From the NCBI RefSeq assembly GCF_900104155.1, contig NZ_FMYB01000003.1:62001-126000 (forward strand): DNA of 64,000 bases. The letters run 5' to 3'. Shown here in pieces: positions 53,908-64,000 of this stretch. A program made the position numbers and the translations under genes. The notes below the pieces were generated by a model, which saw only the letters and a list, made by a program, of their open reading frames with translations, ran no database searches and was not told the origin of the DNA. Position 1 is the first letter of the stretch. Every line of letters begins with the position of its first letter. This DNA is from Butyrivibrio sp. INlla16. GTDB lineage: Bacteria > Bacillota > Clostridia > Lachnospirales > Lachnospiraceae.

Positions 53908-56022
53908 TTAATTTTTGTTGGAAAGTACTTTCTCCTGGATGTTCTTCGGAACAGGAGCATACTTCTCGAAGAACATAGAGTAGTTACCACGACCCTGAGT
54001 TCTTGAACGAAGGTCTGTAGCATATCCGAACATCTCAGCAAGCGGAACATGTGCTCTGACAATCTTTCCACCGCCCATGTCGTCCATACCTTCAACCTGT
54101 CCACGACGTGAGTTAACGTCACCGATAACATCACCCATGTACTCTTCGGGCATTGTAACTTCAACTTTCATGATGGGCTCAAGAAGAACCATTCCGCCCT
54201 TAGCCATAGCATCCTTGAATGCCATAGATCCGGCAATGTGGAATGCCATTTCTGAAGAATCGACTTCATGGTATGATCCATCATAAACTGTTGCATGTAC
54301 ACCAACAACCGGGAATCCGCCGAGAGAGCCTGCCTTCATAGCCTCTTCGATACCCTCGCTGATAGGCTGGATGTATTCCTTAGGAATAGATCCACCGACA
54401 ACTTCGCTATCGAACTGGTAAAGGTTCTCTCCGTTGGCATCCATAGGCTCGAAACGAACCTTACAGTGACCATACTGACCACGTCCACCGGACTGCTTAG
54501 CATACTTACTTTCAATATCGCAAGCATTAAGAAGAGCTTCTCTGTATGCAACCTGAGGTGCACCAACGTTAGCCTCTACTTTATACTCACGAAGAAGTCT
54601 GTCAACGATGATATCAAGGTGAAGCTCACCCATACCAGCGATGATAGTCTGACCTGTCTCAGAGTTTGTATGTGCTCTGAATGTAGGATCCTCTTCAGCA
54701 AGCTTCATAAGAGCTTCGTCAAGCTTCTGCTGACCAGCCTTGGTCTTAGGCTCGATAGCAAGCTCGATAACGGGATCCGGGAACTCCATAGACTCAAGGA
54801 TTACGGGGTTCTTCTCATCACAGAGTGTATCACCTGTAGTTGTGTTCTTAAGACCAACAGCTGCAGCGATATCACCTGAGTAAACCTTATCAAGGTCTGA
54901 ACGCTTGTTAGCGTGCATCTGAAGGATACGTCCAAGACGTTCCTTGTTATCCTTAGTACTGTTAAGTACATAAGAACCTGAATTTGCTGTACCACGATAT
55001 ACGCGGAAGAATGCAAGCTTTCCTACGAAAGGATCGCTGACAATCTTGAATGCAAGAGCTGCGAACGGGCCATCATCTGTTGACTCAACCTCAACCTCAT
55101 TGCCATCCATGTCAGTACCCTTACAAGCAGGGATATCAACAGGTGAAGGCATGAACTCGATAACAGCATCGATAAGCTTCTGGATACCACGGTTTCTGTG
55201 TGCAGAACCACAGCATACAGGGAAAGCCTTACACTCACAAGTAGCCTTACGAAGAGCAGCCTTAAGCTCCTCCTTAGTAGGCTCTTCACCTTCGAGATAC
55301 TTCATCATAAGCTCGTCATCAAGATCACAGATCTTCTCAACAAGCTCACCATGATAAAGCTCAGCATCATCTTTAAGATCTGCAGGGATCTCTCCGATTG
55401 TTACATCTTCACCCTTATCATCGTTGTAGATGTAAGCCTGCATCTCGAAAAGGTCGATAACACCCTGGAACTGATCCTCAGCTCCGATCGGGATCTCGAT
55501 CATGATAGCATTTTTCTTAAGTCTATTTCTGATCTGCTCAACAGCTCCGAAATAGTTTGCTCCAATGATATCCATCTTGTTGATGAATGCCATACGAGGA
55601 ACATTAAATCCATCAGCCTGACGCCAAACGTTCTCAGACTGAGGCTCAACGCCTTCTTTTGCACTGAATACGCCTACAGCGCCATCAAGTACACGAAGTG
55701 AACGCTCAACCTCAACGGTAAAGTCAACGTGGCCGGGAGTATCGATGATGTTGATACGATGCTCCTGAGCACCGGGCTTAACCTTTCCGTTTTCCTGAAG
55801 TGTCCAATGGCATGTTGTAGCTGCAGATGTGATTGTGATACCTCTCTCCTGCTCCTGTTCCATCCAGTCCATGGTAGCAGTACCTTCGTAGGTCTCACCA
55901 ATCTTATAGTTAACACCGGTGTAGTAAAGAATACGCTCTGTAAGAGTAGTCTTACCGGCATCAATATGAGCCATAATACCGATGTTTCTGGTTCTCTCCA
56001 ATGGATATTGTCTTTCAGCCAA
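53908..56022 (-). CDS. fusA: Elongation factor G
   Basis: GTPase that drives translocation. P-loop [10 protein letters not shown] (about residues 17-26) and [11 protein letters not shown] are typical, and the C-terminal domains are intact. 704 residues is the standard length. The start is a TTG codon ([12 protein letters not shown]) with GGAGG 8 bases upstream; no ATG fits better. The rare start codon may tune its level relative to tuf. It lies between rpsG and tuf. Confidence 0.98.
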   Translation of the reverse strand: MAERQYPLERTRNIGIMAHIDAGKTTLTERILYYTGVNYKIGETYEGTATMDWMEQEQERGITITSAATTCHWTLQENGKVKPGAQEHRINIIDTPGHVDFTVEVERSLRVLDGAVGVFSAKEGVEPQSENVWRQADGFNVPRMAFINKMDIIGANYFGAVEQIRNRLKKNAIMIEIPIGAEDQFQGVIDLFEMQAYIYNDDKGEDVTIGEIPADLKDDAELYHGELVEKICDLDDELMMKYLEGEEPTKEELKAALRKATCECKAFPVCCGSAHRNRGIQKLIDAVIEFMPSPVDIPACKGTDMDGNEVEVESTDDGPFAALAFKIVSDPFVGKLAFFRVYRGTANSGSYVLNSTKDNKERLGRILQMHANKRSDLDKVYSGDIAAAVGLKNTTTGDTLCDEKNPVILESMEFPDPVIELAIEPKTKAGQQKLDEALMKLAEEDPTFRAHTNSETGQTIIAGMGELHLDIIVDRLLREYKVEANVGAPQVAYREALLNACDIESKYAKQSGGRGQYGHCKVRFEPMDANGENLYQFDSEVVGGSIPKEYIQPISEGIEEAMKAGSLGGFPVVGVHATVYDGSYHEVDSSEMAFHIAGSMAFKDAMAKGGMVLLEPIMKVEVTMPEEYMGDVIGDVNSRRGQVEGMDDMGGGKIVRAHVPLAEMFGYATDLRSRTQGRGNYSMFFEKYAPVPKNIQEKVLSNKN

Positions 56023-56070
56023 AGGTTTATCCTCCTAATAATAATCGACGTTTCCGACACCAAAATTCTA

Positions 56071-56541
56071 TTAGAATCTGTAGTGTGAGAATGCCTTGTT
56101 TGCTTCTGCCATCTTGTGCATATCTTCTTTTCTCTTTACAGATGCACCAGTGTTGTTGAATGCATCAAGGATCTCTGATGCAAGTCTGTCAACCATGGTC
56201 TTCTCGCCTCTGTTACGAGAAAATGTTACAAGCCAGCGAAGTGCAAGAGCCTGACGTCTGTCCGGACGAACCTCGATCGGTACCTGATATGTAGCACCAC
56301 CGATACGTCTAGCTTTTACCTCGAGAGCGGGCATGATGTTGTTCATAGCACCCTCGAATACTTCAAGAGCAGGCTTACCCGCCTTCTCCTCTACCTGTGC
56401 GAATGCACCATATACGATCTTCTGTGCAACACCCTTCTTACCATCAAGCATAACTGTGTTGATAAGCTTGGTTACAACCTTGTTATCGTATAAAGGATCC
56501 GCTAATACGTCACGTTTTACAATATGTCCTTTACGCGGCAC
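56071..56541 (-). CDS. rpsG: 30S ribosomal protein S7
   Basis: 16S rRNA head assembly protein. [18 protein letters not shown] and [15 protein letters not shown] are typical; 156 residues is standard. The start codon is GTG with GGAGGG 7 bases upstream. It lies between rpsL and fusA. S7 usually represses its own operon in E. coli; no such site was recognised here. Confidence 0.98.
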   Translation of the reverse strand: MPRKGHIVKRDVLADPLYDNKVVTKLINTVMLDGKKGVAQKIVYGAFAQVEEKAGKPALEVFEGAMNNIMPALEVKARRIGGATYQVPIEVRPDRRQALALRWLVTFSRNRGEKTMVDRLASEILDAFNNTGASVKRKEDMHKMAEANKAFSHYRF

Positions 56542-56715
56542 GGTTCTTCCCTCCTTTAGAATCGCAGATGAGTGTCAGTCTTCATCTGTTTACTATAGAT
56601 CATAGGTACTCACTAATTTTAGTGTACGTGCGGTTCTCTTAATTCTATATATTAAATATGAAAAAAAGTACCAACACTTAATAAAAATTAGATCTTGTTA
56701 TGATAGTTACTTAGA

Positions 56716-57135
56716 TTACTTTGCAGCCTTAGGTCTCTTTGCGCCGTACTTGGAGCGAGCCTGCTTACGGTCTGCAACACCTGCTGTGTCAAGAGTTCCA
56801 CGGATAATGTGATATCTTGTACCAGGCAGGTCCTTAACTCTTCCGCCACGGATGAGAACTACGCTATGCTCCTGAAGGTTGTGACCTTCTCCGGGGATAT
56901 AGCTTGTTACCTCGATACCGTTTGAAAGACGTACTCTGGCGATCTTTCTAAGAGCAGAGTTAGGCTTCTTAGGTGTAGCGGTCTTAACTGCTGTGCATAC
57001 GCCTCTCTTCTGAGGAGAAGATGTATCAATTGCCTTCTTGTGAAGAGAATTGAAACCTCTCTGAAGCGCAGGAGCTGTAGACTTCTTCTCGGAAGTCTGA
57101 CGACCTTTACGAACTAACTGGTTAAATGTTGGCAT
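56716..57135 (-). CDS. rpsL: 30S ribosomal protein S12
   Basis: Decoding-centre protein. [11 protein letters not shown] starts the protein. The streptomycin-site segment [13 protein letters not shown] (Lys56-Lys57) and [10 protein letters not shown] have the unmutated form, so target-site streptomycin resistance is not seen. 139 residues is normal for Bacillota. AGGAGG precedes the ATG, 7 bases away. Confidence 0.98.
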   Translation of the reverse strand: MPTFNQLVRKGRQTSEKKSTAPALQRGFNSLHKKAIDTSSPQKRGVCTAVKTATPKKPNSALRKIARVRLSNGIEVTSYIPGEGHNLQEHSVVLIRGGRVKDLPGTRYHIIRGTLDTAGVADRKQARSKYGAKRPKAAK

Positions 57136-57270
57136 TCCTTTCACCTCCTGTATTAATTGGTAAAACATTTATGATAAACAAGTTATCTCCTGACATGAGA
57201 AAACCCGCAATCACCGACATGCATCAAGCGAAAGGGCATAGTTACCCTCTCGCTCGTCGCACAGTTTTTA

Positions 57271-57299
57271 AGTATAAATATATAAATTTACCTTGTCAA
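57271..57299 (-). promoter_or_regulatory. Strong promoter of rpsL-rpsG-fusA
   Basis: On the minus strand TTGACA, 17 bases, TATACT. The leader of about 130 bases has a 10-bp hairpin (AGCGAGAGGG/CCCTTTCGCT, one G-T pair). The 57136-57356 gap holds no other feature. Confidence 0.8.
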
Positions 57300-57356
57300 G
57301 CACAATCTAATTAAAATTGCACTATTTTATATACTTTTCATAATTTCGAAAAGTAC

Positions 57357-60300
57357 TTACTCCTCATCATCAGCTACAACTACTTCTTCTGCATCTGTGT
57401 CGAGGTCAGTAATAATCTCATCGTCATCATCAAGACGCTTCTTTAAGATGAGCTTCTCGGGATCCTTGAAGTTTGCATCTGTATTGAGCGCTGTATTGCG
57501 ATAACGCTTCATACCTGTACCTGCAGGAATCAGCTTACCGATAATAACATTTTCCTTAAGTCCGATAAGCGGATCAACCTTACCCTTAATAGCTGCATCT
57601 GTAAGAACCTTTGTGGTCTCCTGGAATGAAGCTGCTGACAGGAATGAGTTGGTTGCAAGCGCTGCCTTGGTGATACCAAGAATAACCTGCTTACCTTCAG
57701 CGGGCTTTTTGCCTTCGCTGATAAGTCTTTCGTTGTCATCCTCAAAGTCGAGTACATCAACAAGTGTTCCGGGAAGGAAGTTTGTATCTCCACTTTCCTC
57801 AATACGAACCTTCTTGAGCATCTGACGAACGATAACCTCGATATGCTTATCACAGATATCAACACCCTGCAGACGATAAACTCTCTGAACCTCGCGGAGC
57901 AGGTAATCCTGAACTGCACGGATTCCCTTGATCTTAAGAAGATCATGAGGATTTACGCTACCTTCTGTAAGCTCGTCACCGGCCTCAACCTGCTCGTTAT
58001 CCATAACCTTGATTCTGGATCCGTAAGGAATGAGATATGCCTTGGACTCTCCGGTCTCGTTGTTTGTGATGATAACTTCACGCTTCTTCTTTGTATCCTT
58101 AATGGTAGCTGTACCATCAAGCTCTGAAATAATAGCAAGTCCCTTAGGCTTTCTTGCCTCGAAAAGCTCCTCAACACGGGGAAGACCCTGTGTGATATCA
58201 CCACCGGCAACACCACCGGTATGGAAGGTTCTCATTGTAAGCTGTGTACCGGGCTCACCGATTGACTGAGCAGCGATAATACCAACTGTCTCACCAACCT
58301 GAACAGGCTCACCTGTTGCCATGTTTGCTCCGTAGCACTTAGCACAGATACCGATGTGTGAACGGCATGTAAGGATTGTACGAATCTTAACCTTTGTTAC
58401 AGGATCACCATTACTGTTAACACCCTCACTGAGAATTCTCTTAGCACGACCGGGAGTAATGATGTGATTCTTCTTAACAATGATGTTACCATCCTTATCC
58501 TTGATGTCCTCACATGTATATCTTCCTGTGATACGATCCTCTAAAGGCTCGATCATAGCCTTACCATCCTTGAATTCCTTAACGGTAATTCCGGGGATAG
58601 TAGCCTTTCCTTCACTACAGTCAAGCTCACGAATGATAAGCTCCTGAGATACGTCAACCATTCGACGTGTCAGGTATCCGGAATCGGCTGTACGAAGAGC
58701 TGTATCTGACAGACCCTTACGAGCACCATGCGCTGACATGAAGTACTCCAGAACATCCAGACCTTCACGGAAGTTTGACTTGATAGGAAGTTCGATTGTA
58801 CGACCTGTTGTATCAGCCATAAGTCCACGCATACCTGCGAGCTGCTTGATCTGCTGATCACTACCACGGGCTCCGGAATCAGCCATCATGTGGATGTTGT
58901 TGTACTTATCAAGTCCCTTAAGAAGTACATCTGTAAGCTGTTTATCTGTCTCCATCCAAGTCTCAACTACAAGACGATAACGCTCTTCGTCTGTCATGAG
59001 ACCACGACGATAATTTGTTGCAATCTCATCAACTACTGCCTGAGCTTTATCAAGCATCTCCTGCTTCTGCGGAGGCACTGTCATATCTGCGATTGATACG
59101 GTCATGGCCGCTCTGGTTGAGTAGTGATAACCTGTAGATTTGATCTTATCAAGAACCTCTGCCGTAGCAAATGTTCCATGAGTATTGATCATGTTTGTAA
59201 CAATCTTCTTCAGCTGCTTCTTACCAACCATGAAGTCGATCTCAAGCTTATACTTGTTCTCCGGTACGGAACGATCTACAAATCCAAGATCCTGAGGAAT
59301 GAACTCATTAAACAGGAATCTTCCGAGTGTAGATTCAACAAGTCCTGATTCTTCCTCACCGTTCTCGTTCTTACGGCTTACACGGATAGTAATCTTTGAC
59401 TGAAGTGTAATGTAATCATTTTCATATGCAAGGATAGCTTCATCAATGCTCTTGAAGAACTTACCCTCGCCCTTAGCACCTTCACGCTCCTGTGTAAGAT
59501 AGTAGATACCAAGGACCATATCCTGAGTAGGAACGTTTACAGGGCCACCATCTGAAGGCTTAAGCAGGTTATTGGGAGCAAGCATAAGGAATCTGCTCTC
59601 TGCCTGTGCCTCAACTGACAGCGGAAGATGTACAGCCATCTGGTCACCGTCGAAGTCCGCATTGAAAGGCGTACATACGAGGGGATGAAGCTTAATAGCT
59701 TTACCTTCTACAAGGATGGGCTCAAACGCCTGAATACCAAGTCTGTGAAGTGTGGGAGCACGGTTAAGCATTACAGGGTGCTCTTTGATTACATCCTCAA
59801 GCACATCCCATACCTGCTCATCAAGTCTCTCAACAAGCTTCTTGGCATTCTTTATATTCTGTGAGATTCCTCTGGAAACAAGTTCCTTCATAACGAAGGG
59901 CTTGAAAAGCTCAATAGCCATTTCCTTAGGAAGTCCGCACTGGTAAATCTTAAGCTCAGGACCTACAACGATAACGGAACGTCCTGAATAGTCAACACGC
60001 TTACCAAGGAGGTTCTGACGGAAACGACCGCCCTTACCTTTAAGCATGTCTGAAAGTGACTTAAGTGCACGGTTTCCAGGGCCTGTTACAGGTCTTCCAC
60101 GTCTACCGTTATCTATAAGGGCATCAACTGCCTCCTGAAGCATACGCTTCTCGTTTCTAACGATGATATCCGGAGCTCCAAGGTCAAGGAGTCTCTTCAA
60201 ACGGTTATTACGGTTGATGATACGACGATACAGATCATTAAGATCTGATGTTGCAAAACGTCCACCATCAAGCTGAACCATAGGACGAAGATCCGGAGGA

Positions 60301-61067
60301 ATTACCGGTATGCAGTCAAGAATCATCCATGACGGATCATTACCTGACTCACGGAAAGACTCAACAACCTCAAGTCTCTTGATAATACGCTGTTTCTTCT
60401 GTCCGCTTGAAGTATCAAGGCCTTCCTTGAGTTCCTGATACTCTGCCTCAAGATCGATGCTCATAAGAAGCTCTTTTACAGCCTCTGCACCAATGCCGGC
60501 ACGGAATTTTCCGCCCCACTCTTCACGAGCATCCTGATACTCTTTTTCTGAAAGAACCTGCTTGTACTCAAGGTTAGTCTCACCTGCATCAAGAACTATA
60601 TATGATGCGAAATAGAGAACCTTCTCAAGTACTCTGGGTGAAAGATCAAGGATAAGACCCATACGGCTGGGAATACCCTTGAAATACCAGATATGTGATA
60701 CAGGAGCAGCAAGTTCGATGTGGCCCATACGCTCACGACGAACACTGCTCTTTGTTACCTCAACGCCGCAACGGTCGCAGATAACACCTCTGTAACGAAT
60801 CTTCTTATACTTTCCGCAGTGACACTCCCAATCCTTTGTGGGTCCGAAAATCTTCTCACAGAAGAGACCGTCTCTCTCCGGCTTAAGTGTACGATAGTTG
60901 ATTGTCTCAGGCTTTAATACTTCGCCATGTGACCACTCTCTGATCTTCTCAGGAGATGCGAGACCAATCTTAATTGCGTCAAAAGTCATCGGCTGATATG
61001 TCGGTGCTGCTGAAGATCTTCCGCTTGAAGCATCGTTTATTGCTTTATTCATTGTAGAATCAGACAT
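57357..61067 (-). CDS. rpoC: DNA-directed RNA polymerase subunit beta'
   Basis: Catalytic subunit. The N-terminal zinc ribbon ([20 protein letters not shown] region) and the active-site NADFDGDQM, which chelates the catalytic Mg2+, are present, as are the second zinc-site cysteines ([13 protein letters not shown]). At 1236 residues it is of normal size for Clostridia. GAGG precedes the ATG. It follows rpoB after 53 bases. The acidic C-terminus ([14 protein letters not shown]) is common in this group. Downstream the rpsL operon has its own promoter. Confidence 0.99.
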   Translation of the reverse strand: MSDSTMNKAINDASSGRSSAAPTYQPMTFDAIKIGLASPEKIREWSHGEVLKPETINYRTLKPERDGLFCEKIFGPTKDWECHCGKYKKIRYRGVICDRCGVEVTKSSVRRERMGHIELAAPVSHIWYFKGIPSRMGLILDLSPRVLEKVLYFASYIVLDAGETNLEYKQVLSEKEYQDAREEWGGKFRAGIGAEAVKELLMSIDLEAEYQELKEGLDTSSGQKKQRIIKRLEVVESFRESGNDPSWMILDCIPVIPPDLRPMVQLDGGRFATSDLNDLYRRIINRNNRLKRLLDLGAPDIIVRNEKRMLQEAVDALIDNGRRGRPVTGPGNRALKSLSDMLKGKGGRFRQNLLGKRVDYSGRSVIVVGPELKIYQCGLPKEMAIELFKPFVMKELVSRGISQNIKNAKKLVERLDEQVWDVLEDVIKEHPVMLNRAPTLHRLGIQAFEPILVEGKAIKLHPLVCTPFNADFDGDQMAVHLPLSVEAQAESRFLMLAPNNLLKPSDGGPVNVPTQDMVLGIYYLTQEREGAKGEGKFFKSIDEAILAYENDYITLQSKITIRVSRKNENGEEESGLVESTLGRFLFNEFIPQDLGFVDRSVPENKYKLEIDFMVGKKQLKKIVTNMINTHGTFATAEVLDKIKSTGYHYSTRAAMTVSIADMTVPPQKQEMLDKAQAVVDEIATNYRRGLMTDEERYRLVVETWMETDKQLTDVLLKGLDKYNNIHMMADSGARGSDQQIKQLAGMRGLMADTTGRTIELPIKSNFREGLDVLEYFMSAHGARKGLSDTALRTADSGYLTRRMVDVSQELIIRELDCSEGKATIPGITVKEFKDGKAMIEPLEDRITGRYTCEDIKDKDGNIIVKKNHIITPGRAKRILSEGVNSNGDPVTKVKIRTILTCRSHIGICAKCYGANMATGEPVQVGETVGIIAAQSIGEPGTQLTMRTFHTGGVAGGDITQGLPRVEELFEARKPKGLAIISELDGTATIKDTKKKREVIITNNETGESKAYLIPYGSRIKVMDNEQVEAGDELTEGSVNPHDLLKIKGIRAVQDYLLREVQRVYRLQGVDICDKHIEVIVRQMLKKVRIEESGDTNFLPGTLVDVLDFEDDNERLISEGKKPAEGKQVILGITKAALATNSFLSAASFQETTKVLTDAAIKGKVDPLIGLKENVIIGKLIPAGTGMKRYRNTALNTDANFKDPEKLILKKRLDDDDEIITDLDTDAEEVVVADDEE

Positions 61068-61120
61068 TCGTAACCTCTTTTCTGTTGTTTACATGATTGC
61101 AGTTACTTTATTACCGCATA

Positions 61121-64000
61121 TTAAAAGTTGTCATCAAGACCATCTGCAGCATCAAATTCTTCCTCGAAAGCTGCTCCGTCTTCATCTTCAGTCACAAGCT
61201 CTCCGTCTTCATCAAAAGCCTGTGTCTGATAACCGTTCTCAGCAAGGTTCTCACGATCGTAATCGCGGTTAACCTCACCTTCGATCTCATAGCGGTAGTC
61301 AGAATCACTGTAATCAACTGACTCCATAATCTCAACCTCTGTATTATCCTCACGAAGTACACGTACATCCAGACCAAGTGACTGGAGCTCCTTCAAAAGA
61401 ACCTTGAAGGATTCAGGTACTCCGGGTTCAGGGATATTATCACCCTTGATGATAGCTTCGTAAGTCTTAACACGACCAACAACATCATCAGACTTAACTG
61501 TAAGTATCTCCTGAAGTGTATAAGCTGCGCCATAAGCCTCAAGAGCCCAAACTTCCATCTCTCCGAAACGCTGTCCACCGAACTGTGCCTTACCGCCGAG
61601 AGGCTGCTGTGTAACCAGTGAGTAAGGGCCGGTTGAACGTGCATGGATCTTATCATCAACAAGGTGATGGAGCTTAAGGTAATGCATGTGTCCGATAGTG
61701 GTCGGTGAATCGAATGGAATACCTGTGCGTCCGTCGCGAAGCTGTACCTTACCATCTGTGTGAATCGGAACACCCTTCCAAAGCTCTCTGTGATCTCTGT
61801 TGTCATATAGATACTTCATGATCTCAGGATCAACAGAATCTTTATATTTCTCTTCAAACTCTTCCCATGAGCTGTTTACATAATCGTTAGCCATGGTCAG
61901 GGTAGCCTGAATATCTTTCTCGTTAGCACCGTCAAAGATAGGTGTTGCAATATTGAATCCAAGAGCCTTAGCAGCAAGTGAAAGGTGAATCTCAAGGACC
62001 TGTCCGATATTCATACGAGAAGGCACGCCAAGAGGATTAAGCACGATATCCAGCGGACGTCCATTAGGCAGGTACGGCATATCTTCGATAGGAAGCACAC
62101 GGGAAACGACACCCTTGTTACCGTGACGACCAGCCATCTTATCTCCGACTGAAATCTTTCTCTTCTGTGCTATATAAATACGAACTGCCTGGTTTACACC
62201 GGGGCTGAGCTCATCACCATTCTCTCTTGTGAATACCTTGGCATCAACAACGATACCATACTCACCGTGAGGAACCTTAAGTGATGTATCTCTTACCTCA
62301 CGTGCCTTCTCACCGAAGATGGCACGAAGGAGTCTCTCTTCTGCTGTAAGCTCTGTCTCTCCCTTAGGAGTAACCTTACCAACAAGGATATCACCCGCAC
62401 GAACCTCTGCACCGATACGGATAATTCCGCGATCGTCAAGATCCTTAAGTGCTTCATCGCCGACACCGGGAACATCTCTTGTGATCTCTTCAGGTCCGAG
62501 CTTTGTCTCACGAGCTTCTGCTTCATACTCTTCAATATGAATAGAAGTGAATACATCGTCACGAACAAGTCTCTCACTAAGAAGAACAGCATCCTCGTAG
62601 TTATAACCTTCCCATGTCATAAATCCGATAAGAGGGTTCTTACCAAGGCCAAGCTCACCCATATAAGTGGAAGGACCATCGGCGATAACCTGACCTGCTT
62701 TAACATGGTCGCCCTTGAATACGATAGGTCTCTGGTTATAGCAGTTACTCTGGTTACTTCTCTGGAACTTGATAAGGTGATACTCTTCCTTCTCACCGTC
62801 ATCATAAGTCATCTGGATAAGTTTGCTGTCAACAAAGTCGATAACACCATCTTTTTTAGCAACTACGCAAACACCTGAGTCAACAGCTGCCTTCTGCTCC
62901 ATGCCTGTTCCTACTGCAGGTGCCTCTGTTGTAAGAAGCGGTACTGCCTGACGCTGCATGTTTGATCCCATAAGAGCACGGTTAGCATCGTCATTCTCAA
63001 GGAAAGGAATAAGCGCTGTAGCAACTGAGAATACCATTCTCGGTGATACGTCCATGTACTCGAACATTGTCTTCGGATACTCGGAAGTCTCCTCTCTGTA
63101 ACGACCTGAAGCATTATTCTTCTTGAAATAGCCGTTCTCATCAAGAGGTGTGTTAGCCTGAGCTACATGGAAATTATCTTCTTCATCCGCTGTAAGATAC
63201 TCAACCTCATCAGTTACACGAGGATTCTGAGGATCTGTGCGATCTACCTTACGATAAGGAGCCTCTACGAAACCATACTGGTTAACTCTTGCATAACTTG
63301 CAAGTGAGTTGATAAGACCGATGTTGGGTCCTTCAGGAGTCTCAATAGGGCACATACGTCCATAGTGAGTATAGTGTACGTCTCGAACCTCGAATCCTGC
63401 TCTGTCTCTTGAAAGACCACCAGGACCAAGTGCGGAAAGACGACGCTTATGTGTAAGCTCACCAAGAGGGTTGTTCTGATCCATGAACTGTGACAGCTGT
63501 GAAGATCCGAAGAACTCCTTAACAGCAGCCTGTACAGGCTTGATGTTGATAAGGCTCTGTGCTGAGATCTCATCTGCGTCATGAGTTGTCATGCGCTCAC
63601 GAACAACACGCTCAAGTCTGGAAAGACCAATTCTGTACTGGTTCTGTAAAAGCTCACCAACACAACGGATACGACGATTACCAAGGTGATCGATATCATC
63701 GTCATGGCCAATACCATATTCAAGGTGCATATTATAGTTAATGGAAGCAAGAATATCTTCCTTAGTAATGTGCTTAGGAATAAGCTCGTTTACATTCTTT
63801 CTGATAACGTCAGCAAGACTCTCAGGATCCTTATCAGCATACTCTGTAAGAATATCTCTGAGTGCAGGATAATAAACATCCTCAGTAATTCCGAGCTCTT
63901 CAGGATTACAATCGATAAAGCTTGTAATATCAACCATCATATTAGAAAGAACCTTGATATTACGTTCCTCACCCTGAATAAGAACATAAGGAATACCTGC
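61121..64000 (-). CDS. rpoB: DNA-directed RNA polymerase subunit beta (N-terminus outside window)
   Basis: The frame remains open to the window edge, where the first visible codon is at 63998-64000, so the gene is cut at the 5' end. The visible 960 codons cover the rifampicin region ([28 protein letters not shown], in parts), with the Asp, His and Ser of sensitive enzymes unchanged. The active-site basic residues near the C-terminus are present. The C-terminal end is acidic. An internal ATG at 63940 is not the start. It leads the rpoB-rpoC unit. Confidence 0.98.
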   Translation of the reverse strand, partial: AGIPYVLIQGEERNIKVLSNMMVDITSFIDCNPEELGITEDVYYPALRDILTEYADKDPESLADVIRKNVNELIPKHITKEDILASINYNMHLEYGIGHDDDIDHLGNRRIRCVGELLQNQYRIGLSRLERVVRERMTTHDADEISAQSLINIKPVQAAVKEFFGSSQLSQFMDQNNPLGELTHKRRLSALGPGGLSRDRAGFEVRDVHYTHYGRMCPIETPEGPNIGLINSLASYARVNQYGFVEAPYRKVDRTDPQNPRVTDEVEYLTADEEDNFHVAQANTPLDENGYFKKNNASGRYREETSEYPKTMFEYMDVSPRMVFSVATALIPFLENDDANRALMGSNMQRQAVPLLTTEAPAVGTGMEQKAAVDSGVCVVAKKDGVIDFVDSKLIQMTYDDGEKEEYHLIKFQRSNQSNCYNQRPIVFKGDHVKAGQVIADGPSTYMGELGLGKNPLIGFMTWEGYNYEDAVLLSERLVRDDVFTSIHIEEYEAEARETKLGPEEITRDVPGVGDEALKDLDDRGIIRIGAEVRAGDILVGKVTPKGETELTAEERLLRAIFGEKAREVRDTSLKVPHGEYGIVVDAKVFTRENGDELSPGVNQAVRIYIAQKRKISVGDKMAGRHGNKGVVSRVLPIEDMPYLPNGRPLDIVLNPLGVPSRMNIGQVLEIHLSLAAKALGFNIATPIFDGANEKDIQATLTMANDYVNSSWEEFEEKYKDSVDPEIMKYLYDNRDHRELWKGVPIHTDGKVQLRDGRTGIPFDSPTTIGHMHYLKLHHLVDDKIHARSTGPYSLVTQQPLGGKAQFGGQRFGEMEVWALEAYGAAYTLQEILTVKSDDVVGRVKTYEAIIKGDNIPEPGVPESFKVLLKELQSLGLDVRVLREDNTEVEIMESVDYSDSDYRYEIEGEVNRDYDRENLAENGYQTQAFDEDGELVTEDEDGAAFEEEFDAADGLDDNF

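Noticed and set aside
54295-54879. A 194-codon plus-strand frame opposite fusA
   Set aside because: Shadow of the fusA codon pattern; no start signal.

Overview
The window looks like chromosome from an anaerobic Bacillota of the class Clostridia, most likely family Lachnospiraceae (Butyrivibrio/Roseburia-like); the genus is inferred. Support comes from moderate-to-low G+C, strong AGGAGG-type ribosome binding sites, the DapL (LL-diaminopimelate aminotransferase) route to lysine, a lone FliD-like flagellar gene, and several secreted or hypothetical families typical of that group. Almost all genes lie on the minus strand, so transcription mostly runs from high to low coordinates. I see no rRNA, tRNA, CRISPR array, insertion sequence or prophage.

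Layout from the left. 1-3.2 kb: protein quality control (clpX, cut by the window edge, clpP, and tig with an unusual basic repeat tail). 3.4-11 kb: CYTH and DJ-1 family enzymes, a lone sugar-type binding lipoprotein, malQ, a PfkB-family protein with its catalytic Asp replaced by Asn, a TetR repressor with a visible operator, an acidic membrane protein and a DUF2225 protein. 11-17.5 kb: glnS, a GGDEF-EAL cyclic-di-GMP protein and guaB. 18-22.5 kb: aspartate-family amino acids (ACT protein, hom, lysC, and divergent dapF). 22.5-27.5 kb: an uncharacterised HTH regulator and three secreted proteins in one operon, including a papain-fold protein and a transglutaminase-like protein. 27.7-35 kb: methyltransferase-nadE, a small membrane exporter and a 1142-residue secreted repeat protein. 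35-40 kb: hisC, a lipoprotein, a glycosyltransferase and a CapA protein.

40.3-64 kb holds the transcription/translation core in two blocks on the same strand. One is rpmG-secE-nusG-rplK-rplA. The other is rpoB-rpoC-rpsL-rpsG-fusA-tuf. Between them lie a broken chemotaxis receptor gene, dapL, pyrG, a glycosyltransferase fusion, a small HTH protein, glf and the FliD-like gene. rplJ and rplL are absent from the visible part.

The most interesting signals are non-coding. Three promoters (for tig, rpmG and the small exporter) sit inside the loop of an inverted repeat that would act as a terminator only for read-through transcription. The tig and rpmG promoters also share almost the same sequence. 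Three dispersed long hairpins share loop sequence. The FliD-like mRNA leader shows a textbook CsrA-type hairpin plus two further GGA sites. The dapL leader has a terminator directly after its promoter.
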